Below are positions 58,463 through 64,000 of a stretch of DNA of 64,000 bases, one piece after another. Position numbers and translations under genes: made by a program. The notes beneath the pieces were generated by a model. The model was not told where the DNA came from. It made no database searches and was given only the letters and a program-made list of their open reading frames with translations. The stretch's first letter is position 1. Each line of letters opens with the position of its first letter. The DNA is from Streptomyces sp. NBC_00154 (GTDB taxonomy: Bacteria; Actinomycetota; Actinomycetes; Streptomycetales; Streptomycetaceae). The stretch covers positions 2,982,501-3,046,500 of the forward strand of contig NZ_JAPEMI010000001.1 in NCBI RefSeq assembly GCF_026342835.1. Reading direction: 5' to 3'.

Positions 58463-60013
58463 GTGGCTCGAGACCGGCTGTACCCCGAGCCGACGGGCGA
58501 GGTGCGCATGAGTCTGTCCCTGCGCTTCGCCGCCGGATCGCACAAGGGCATGATCCGGGAGGGCAACGAGGACTCCGGCTATGCCGGTCCGCGCCTTCTC
58601 GCCATCGCCGACGGCATGGGCGGTCAGGCGGCCGGTGAGGTCGCCAGCTCCGAGGTGATCTCCACGCTCGTCCAGCTCGACGACGACGTGCCTGGTTCGG
58701 ACATCCTCACCTCGCTCGGTACAGCGGTCCAGCGGGCCAACGACCAACTGCGCATGATGGTCGAGGAGGACCCCCAACTGGAGGGCATGGGCACCACGCT
58801 CACCGCCCTGCTCTGGACCGGTCAGCGCCTGGGCCTGGTCCACGTCGGCGACTCCCGCGCGTACCTGCTGCGCGACGGCGTACTCACCCAGATCACCCAG
58901 GACCACACCTGGGTGCAGCGGCTGGTCGACGAGGGCCGGATCACCGAGGAAGAGGCCACCACCCACCCGCAGCGCTCCCTGCTGATGCGCGCGCTGGGCA
59001 GCGGCGATCACGTCGAACCCGACCTCTCCATCCGTGAAGTCCGGGCCGGTGACCGCTATTTGATCTGCTCCGACGGGCTCTCCGGCGTCGTCTCCCACCA
59101 GACGATGGAAGAGACCCTCGCCAGCTACCAGGGCCCGCAGGAGACGATCCAGGAGCTCATCCAGCTCGCCCTGCGCGGCGGTGGCCCGGACAACATCACC
59201 TGCATCGTCGCCGACGTCCTCGACGTCGACAGCAACGACACCCTGGCCGGGCAGCTCAACGACACCCCGGTCATCGTCGGCGCGGTCGCCGAGAACCAGG
59301 CCGCCCAGCTCAACGACGGCGGCGCGATGGAGACCCCCGCCGGACGCGCGGCCGGCCTCGGCCGTCCCGTCCCACCGCCCGCGGGCGGCTTCGGCCCACC
59401 CGGAAGCGGTGACGGCCTCGGCTACGGCGGAATGCCGAACGGCTCCTTCGACGCGTACACCGACGACGACTTCATCAAGCCCGGCGGCGGCCGCAGGTGG
59501 CTGAAGAGGTCCCTGTACATCGTGCTCGCGCTGGCCGTCATCGGCGGCGGTGTGTACGGCGGTTACCGCTGGACCCAGAACCAGTTCTACGTGGGCGCCA
59601 AGAACGAACACGTCGCGCTGTTCCGCGGCATCAGCCAGGACCTCGCGTGGGTCTCGCTCTCGAAGGTCGAGAAGGACCACCCCGAGATCGAACTCAAGTA
59701 CCTCCCGCCCTACCAGCGCAAGCAGGTCGAGGCGACCATCGCCGAGGGCAACCTGGCGGACGCCCGCGAGAAGATCAGCGAGCTCTCGACCCAGGCATCC
59801 GCCTGCAAGAAGAACGCGCAGCGCCGCGCGGCCGAGGCGGAGAGCAACGCCCGCACCGGCGAGGGCGAAGCCGGCGGCACGGGCTCGGAGGTCACCAAGA
59901 CGTCCGCCCGGTCCGACGCCACCAAGACCAAGCCGACCACAGCGACTCCCACTCCCGGCCCCAGCCTCTCGGAGGAAGAGCAGAAGCTGGTCCCGCAGTG
60001 CGGTAAGCAGTAA
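58463..60013 (+). CDS. pstP: PP2C-type Ser/Thr protein phosphatase PstP
   Basis: The 516-residue phosphatase reverses Ser/Thr kinase action. The cytoplasmic PP2C domain (about 18-250) has metal-binding Asp residues in EDSGYAG and IADGMGG, then HVGDSRAYL, CSDGLSG and GGPDNIT. After a Gly/Pro-rich linker there is one transmembrane helix (about 345-367) and a helical outer domain of about 145 residues. I take GTG 58463 since GGAGGG is eight bases upstream; ATG 58508 (MSLSLRF) is the alternative and gives the same domain. Follows fhaB by 84 bp. Confidence 0.93.
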   Translation: MARDRLYPEPTGEVRMSLSLRFAAGSHKGMIREGNEDSGYAGPRLLAIADGMGGQAAGEVASSEVISTLVQLDDDVPGSDILTSLGTAVQRANDQLRMMVEEDPQLEGMGTTLTALLWTGQRLGLVHVGDSRAYLLRDGVLTQITQDHTWVQRLVDEGRITEEEATTHPQRSLLMRALGSGDHVEPDLSIREVRAGDRYLICSDGLSGVVSHQTMEETLASYQGPQETIQELIQLALRGGGPDNITCIVADVLDVDSNDTLAGQLNDTPVIVGAVAENQAAQLNDGGAMETPAGRAAGLGRPVPPPAGGFGPPGSGDGLGYGGMPNGSFDAYTDDDFIKPGGGRRWLKRSLYIVLALAVIGGGVYGGYRWTQNQFYVGAKNEHVALFRGISQDLAWVSLSKVEKDHPEIELKYLPPYQRKQVEATIAEGNLADAREKISELSTQASACKKNAQRRAAEAESNARTGEGEAGGTGSEVTKTSARSDATKTKPTTATPTPGPSLSEEEQKLVPQCGKQ

Positions 60014-60036
60014 GCCGTAGGGGAGCCTTCAGCACC

Positions 60037-61449
60037 ATGAGCGTTGTCACCAATACGACCACGATCGGCGCGATCGACGCGCCGAGCCGTCGCAACACCG
60101 AGCTGGGCCTGATGGCTTTCGCCATCGGCATCTCGGTGTTCGCGTACGCCAATGTGGGCCTTGCCATCGACGGCGAGCTGCCCTCCGGCATGCTCGGATA
60201 CGGGCTCGGCCTGATCCTCCTCGGCGGCGTCGCCCACCTCGTAGTGCGCAAGTTCGCTCCGTACGCGGATCCGCTGCTGCTGCCACTGGCGACCCTGCTC
60301 AACGGGCTGGGGCTGGTGTTGATCTGGCGCCTGGACCAGTCGCCCCGGCTGATCCAGCGGGCCGAGACCGCCTGGGGTTCCTTCAGCCCCGACGCCCCCA
60401 AGCAGCTGATGTACTCCGCGATCGGCGTCGCCCTGTTCGTCGCCGTCCTGCTGGCGCTCAAGGACCACCGGATCCTGCAGCGCTACACGTACATCTCCAT
60501 GGCGGTGGCGCTGGTCCTGCTGATACTTCCGATGTTCTTCCCTCCGGTGAACGGCGCCAAGATCTGGATCAGCCTCGGCCCGTTCTCCATCCAGCCCGGT
60601 GAATTCGCGAAGATCATCATCGCGGTCTTCTTCTCCGGCTATCTCATGGTGAAACGAGACGCGCTGGCCCTGGCCAGCCGCCGCTTCATGGGTCTGTACC
60701 TGCCCCGCGGCCGTGACCTCGGACCGATCCTCGTGATCTGGGGACTGTCGATCCTGATCCTGGTCTTCGAGACGGACCTCGGTACATCTCTGCTGTTCTT
60801 CGGCCTCTTCGTGATCATGCTGTACGTCGCCACGGAACGGACCAGCTGGATCGTCTTCGGTCTCCTGATGTCCGCGGCAGGGGCGGTCGGTGTGGCCACG
60901 TTCGAGTCGCACGTCCAGCAGCGCGTCGAGGCCTGGATGGACCCGTTCGCCTGCTACACGACCGACGGCGCCTGCCAGCAGATCGGTGACGCCATCATGT
61001 CCTTCGGGTCGGGTGGCACGCTCGGCACCGGCTGGGGCCAGGGCAACTCCGACCTGATCGGCTTCGCCGCCAACGCCGACTTCATCCTCTCCACCGTCGG
61101 CGAAGAGCTCGGCCTCGCCGGAATGATGGCCGTCCTGCTGATCTACGGTCTGATCGTCGAGCGCGGTGTGCGCACCGCCCTCGCCGCCCGCGACCCGTTC
61201 GGCAAGCTCCTCGCGATCGGCCTCTCCGGCGCCTTCGCGATCCAGGTCTTCGTCGTCGCCGGCGGTGTCATGGGGCTCATCCCGCTGACCGGTATGACGA
61301 TGCCGTTCCTCGCCGCCGGTGGTTCGTCCGTGATCGCCAACTGGGCTCTGATCGGCATCCTGATCCGGATCAGCGACACCGCACGCCGCCCCGCACCGGC
61401 CCCCGCGCCGTCCTCCGATGCCGAAATGACCCAGGTGGTCCGACCGTGA
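60037..61449 (+). CDS. rodA: FtsW/RodA/SpoVE-family peptidoglycan glycosyltransferase
   Basis: The 470-residue SEDS-family membrane protein polymerises glycan strands from lipid II with its partner PBP. About ten helices are visible, with the family segments VNGAKIWISLGPFSIQPGEFAKI and SDLIGFAANADFILSTVGEELG, and near the end GMTMPFLAAGGSSVIANWALIGIL. It overlaps the pbpA start (GTGA), which fits an obligate SEDS-PBP pair. Whether it acts in tip growth or sporulation cannot be read from the sequence. Confidence 0.94.
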   Translation: MSVVTNTTTIGAIDAPSRRNTELGLMAFAIGISVFAYANVGLAIDGELPSGMLGYGLGLILLGGVAHLVVRKFAPYADPLLLPLATLLNGLGLVLIWRLDQSPRLIQRAETAWGSFSPDAPKQLMYSAIGVALFVAVLLALKDHRILQRYTYISMAVALVLLILPMFFPPVNGAKIWISLGPFSIQPGEFAKIIIAVFFSGYLMVKRDALALASRRFMGLYLPRGRDLGPILVIWGLSILILVFETDLGTSLLFFGLFVIMLYVATERTSWIVFGLLMSAAGAVGVATFESHVQQRVEAWMDPFACYTTDGACQQIGDAIMSFGSGGTLGTGWGQGNSDLIGFAANADFILSTVGEELGLAGMMAVLLIYGLIVERGVRTALAARDPFGKLLAIGLSGAFAIQVFVVAGGVMGLIPLTGMTMPFLAAGGSSVIANWALIGILIRISDTARRPAPAPAPSSDAEMTQVVRP

Positions 61450-62900
61450 ACAAGCCCCTGCGCCGGATCGCGATCTTCTGCGGCGTCCTCATCCTCGCCC
61501 TGCTCGTGCGGACCAACTACCTCCAGTACGTCCGCGCCGACGAGCTGAACACCCGCGACGAGAACCGCCGCGTGCGCATCGAGCGGTACGCCCATGAGCG
61601 CGGCAACATCATCGTCGACGGCAACCCGGTCACCGGTTCCGTCCTGACCAAGGGCAGCGACTTCAAGTACAAGCGGGTCTGGAAGAACGGCCCCATGTGG
61701 GCGCCCGTCACCGGGTACTCCTCGCAGGCGTTCGATGCCAACTTCCTGGAAAAGCTCGAGGACGGCATCCTCACCGGCAACGACGACCAACTCTTCTTCG
61801 ACCGCACCCTGTCGATGTTCACGGGTGAGAAGAAGCAGGGGGGCAACGTCGTCACCACCCTCAACGCCGCCGCCCAGAAGGCCGCTTTCCAGGGGCTCGG
61901 CGACAAGAAGGGTGCCGTCGCCGCCCTCGACCCGCAGACCGGCGCCATCCTGGCCCTCGCCAGCACTCCCTCGTACGACCCCTCGACCTTTGCGGGCAAC
62001 TCCAACGCGGACTCCAAGGCCTGGCAGAAGCTGTCGAAGGACAAGGACAAGCCGATGCTCAACCGGGCATTGCGCGAGACCTATCCGCCCGGCTCGACCT
62101 TCAAGGTCGTCACCGCCGCCGCGGCCCTGGAGAACGGCCTCTACACCGACATCGACGGCAAGACGGACTCCCCGCTGCCCTACCGGCTGCCTCAGTCGAG
62201 CGACAACCTTGTGAACGAGGGCAACATCCCGTGCGAGAACGCCTCGCTCAAGGAAGCGCTGCGGATGTCCTGCAACACCGTCTTCGGCAAGATCAGCGAC
62301 GACCTCGGCAACCAGAAGATGATCGACGAAGCCAACAAGTTCGGCTTCAACAAGGAAATCTTCACACCGGTCCGCGCCGACGCCAGTGTCTACCCGAAGG
62401 ACAACCGGCCGCAGAACGCCATGGCGGGTATCGGCCAGGCGTCCAACCGCGCCACCCCGCTGCAGATGGCCATGGTCGCCGCCGCGGTCGCCAACGACGG
62501 CAAGCTCATGCAGCCGTACATGGTCGCCGAGCGGCAGGCTCCCAACCTCGACGTCATCTACACCCACGAGAAGGAGCAGCTCAGCCAGCCCCTCTCGGGT
62601 GAGAACGCGCAGAAGCTCCAGCAGATGATGGAGACCGTCGTCAAGAGCGGCACGGGAACGAACGCCCTCATCGACGGCGTCACTGTCGGCGGCAAGACCG
62701 GTACCGCCCAGCACGGTCTGAACAACAGCGAGAAGCCGTACGCCTGGTTCATCTCGTACGCGAAGACCGACAGTGGCTCCCCGGTCGCAGTGGCCGTAGT
62801 GGTCGAGGACAGCCAGGCCAACAGGGATGACGTCTCCGGTGGTGGCCTCGCCGCGCCGATCGCCCGGGATGTGATGAAGGCGGTCATCGACAACAAGTAG
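61446..62900 (+). CDS. pbpA: Class B penicillin-binding protein (PBP2/PbpA), transpeptidase
   Basis: A 484-residue membrane-anchored transpeptidase. The N-terminal helix (about 7-25) precedes a short dimerisation region. The catalytic domain has SxxK STFK (in PPGSTFKVVTAAAALE), SxN as SCN (RMSCNTVFGK) and KTG (VGGKTGTAQ). It crosslinks the glycan made by the SEDS protein encoded upstream. GTG 61446 overlaps rodA. No PASTA domain. 170 bp separate it from pknB. Confidence 0.95.
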   Translation: MNKPLRRIAIFCGVLILALLVRTNYLQYVRADELNTRDENRRVRIERYAHERGNIIVDGNPVTGSVLTKGSDFKYKRVWKNGPMWAPVTGYSSQAFDANFLEKLEDGILTGNDDQLFFDRTLSMFTGEKKQGGNVVTTLNAAAQKAAFQGLGDKKGAVAALDPQTGAILALASTPSYDPSTFAGNSNADSKAWQKLSKDKDKPMLNRALRETYPPGSTFKVVTAAAALENGLYTDIDGKTDSPLPYRLPQSSDNLVNEGNIPCENASLKEALRMSCNTVFGKISDDLGNQKMIDEANKFGFNKEIFTPVRADASVYPKDNRPQNAMAGIGQASNRATPLQMAMVAAAVANDGKLMQPYMVAERQAPNLDVIYTHEKEQLSQPLSGENAQKLQQMMETVVKSGTGTNALIDGVTVGGKTGTAQHGLNNSEKPYAWFISYAKTDSGSPVAVAVVVEDSQANRDDVSGGGLAAPIARDVMKAVIDNK

Positions 62901-63070
62901 TGACGCCCATCACATGGGGCGCCATATCTGCACATTGGGATACCGGTCAGATATCAGGTGACGGCTCTGGGCCGATCAGGTAGTGCGTGGCCGGTAGCGT
63001 ATGCGCGAGCAGCACACCGCCGGACCACACACCGGTGTGGTCGGGACTGACGGAGAGGGCTGGAACAGTT

Positions 63071-64000
63071 ATGGAAGAGCCGCGTCGCCTCGGCGGCCGG
63101 TACGAGCTGGGCTCGGTGCTCGGCCGTGGTGGCATGGCCGAGGTCTACCTCGCTCACGACACCCGGCTCGGCCGCACCGTCGCTGTGAAGACGCTGCGGA
63201 CCGATCTCGCCCGCGACCCGTCCTTCCAGGCCCGGTTCCGCCGTGAGGCCCAGTCCGCCGCCTCCCTCAACCACCCGGCGATCGTTGCCGTCTACGACAC
63301 CGGCGAGGACTACGTCGACGGGGTCTCCATCCCGTACATCGTGATGGAGTACGTCGACGGGTCGACGCTCAGAGAACTTCTGCACTCCGGCCGCAGGCTG
63401 CTGCCCGAGCGCACCCTCGAAATGACGGTCGGGATCCTCCAGGCGCTGGAGTACTCGCACCGGGCAGGCATCGTCCACCGCGACATCAAACCGGCGAACG
63501 TCATGCTGACGCGCACCGGCCAGGTCAAGGTCATGGACTTCGGCATCGCCCGTGCCATGGGTGACTCCGGTATGACGATGACCCAGACGTCGGCCGTCAT
63601 CGGCACCGCCCAGTACCTCTCCCCGGAGCAGGCAAAGGGCGAGCAGGTCGACGCGCGTTCCGACCTCTATTCGACCGGCTGCCTGCTCTATGAGTTGCTG
63701 ACGGTCCGGCCGCCGTTCATCGGCGACTCACCTGTCGCGGTTGCCTACCAGCACGTACGGGAAGAGCCGCAGCCCCCCAGCAACTTCGACCCCGAGATCA
63801 CGCCCGAAATGGACGCGATCGTGTTGAAGGCCCTGGTCAAGGACCCGGACTACCGCTACCAGTCGGCCGATGAGATGCGCGCCGACATCGAGGCCTGCCT
63901 CGACGGCCGTCCGGTCGCCGCCACTGCGGCGATGGGCGCGGCCGGCTACGGCGGCTACGACGGGTACGGGCAGGACCAGCCGACCACGGCACTGCGCGCT
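63071..64000 (+). CDS. pknB: PknB-type Ser/Thr protein kinase (partial, runs off the window)
   Basis: The first 310 codons are visible. The kinase domain (about 10-270) has LGRGGMAEVYLAHD, Lys40, HRDIKPANVM (136-145), DFG (156-158), and activation segment TMTQTSAVIGTAQYLSPEQA. A Gly/Tyr-rich juxtamembrane linker begins near 285. In the family a transmembrane helix and PASTA repeats follow; these would lie beyond the window. It is the kinase partner of pstP and the likely phosphorylator of fhaA/fhaB and cell-wall proteins. ATG 63071. Confidence 0.94.
   Translation, partial: MEEPRRLGGRYELGSVLGRGGMAEVYLAHDTRLGRTVAVKTLRTDLARDPSFQARFRREAQSAASLNHPAIVAVYDTGEDYVDGVSIPYIVMEYVDGSTLRELLHSGRRLLPERTLEMTVGILQALEYSHRAGIVHRDIKPANVMLTRTGQVKVMDFGIARAMGDSGMTMTQTSAVIGTAQYLSPEQAKGEQVDARSDLYSTGCLLYELLTVRPPFIGDSPVAVAYQHVREEPQPPSNFDPEITPEMDAIVLKALVKDPDYRYQSADEMRADIEACLDGRPVAATAAMGAAGYGGYDGYGQDQPTTALRA

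Noticed and set aside
1..64000. Mobile elements, prophage or a complete biosynthetic cluster
   Set aside because: No transposase, integrase, inverted-repeat-bounded element, PKS/NRPS or precursor-peptide gene was seen, and composition is uniform. The tRNA-Leu has no integrase or repeated 3' end beside it.

Overview
The window is high-GC actinobacterial DNA from the chromosomal core of a Streptomyces species. This rests on third-position GC bias, many ATGA/GTGA start-stop overlaps, an almost complete absence of TTA codons, and gene order. The run bkd operon, orphan response regulator, kinase pair, second bkd operon, Lrp, TetR, paa genes, tRNA-Leu, then fhaA-fhaB-pstP-rodA-pbpA-pknB matches, from memory, the SCO3800-SCO3848 stretch of S. 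coelicolor just left of oriC. Three perfect parS sites and several DnaA-box-like 9-mers fit a position near the origin.

Layout. 1-5.3 kb: a lipoprotein (with the only in-frame TTA codon I found), a peptidoglycan-binding adaptor and a MacB-type ABC ATPase/permease, then a DUF6458 membrane protein and a SARP-regulator remnant. 5.3-11.2 kb: NHL/thioredoxin protein, nitrilase-family hydrolase, mycothiol-dependent-type isomerase, and a GntR-MFS operon. 11.4-14.4 kb: secreted D-Ala-D-Ala carboxypeptidase and a secreted fibronectin-III protein. 14.4-18.0 kb: first branched-chain 2-oxoacid dehydrogenase operon, divergent from an orphan response regulator. 19-25.3 kb: PPOX-fold protein, APH-fold kinase, two divergent Ser/Thr kinases, and a Ser/Pro-rich surface protein. 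25.3-29.8 kb: PadR-controlled ABC exporter. 29.9-35.6 kb: proteasome activator Bpa, quinone oxidoreductase, RCK potassium channel, MoeA with a long disordered N-terminus, and a MobA-like protein. 35.7-39.2 kb: second bkd operon, divergent from an Lrp-type regulator.

40-50 kb is the phenylacetate region. A PaaR-like TetR regulator diverges from paaN, and paaABCDE lies 3 kb further on, separated by a TrmH-HTTM-DUF5819 operon. A 14-bp ACCGNNCGNNCGGT-type operator stands before paaN/paaR and before paaA, and a one-mismatch copy lies between bkdA1 and the Lrp gene. This suggests that aryl-acyl and branched-chain acyl catabolism are co-regulated. An acyl-CoA dehydrogenase with a KstR-like box follows. 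50.5-56.4 kb holds small housekeeping and redox genes with local MarR and HxlR regulators. 56.6-64 kb carries tRNA-Leu(CAG) and the conserved growth/division operon of FHA proteins, PP2C phosphatase, RodA/FtsW, PBP2 and the start of PknB.

No CRISPR array, insertion sequence, prophage or complete biosynthetic cluster was seen. The less ordinary items are regulatory: the operator set linking paa to bkd, a parS site built into a translationally coupled moeA/channel junction, an array of GATATCGAG repeats before bkdA1, and a possibly bldA-dependent lipoprotein with a repeated CMKxxGF motif next to a MacAB-like exporter.
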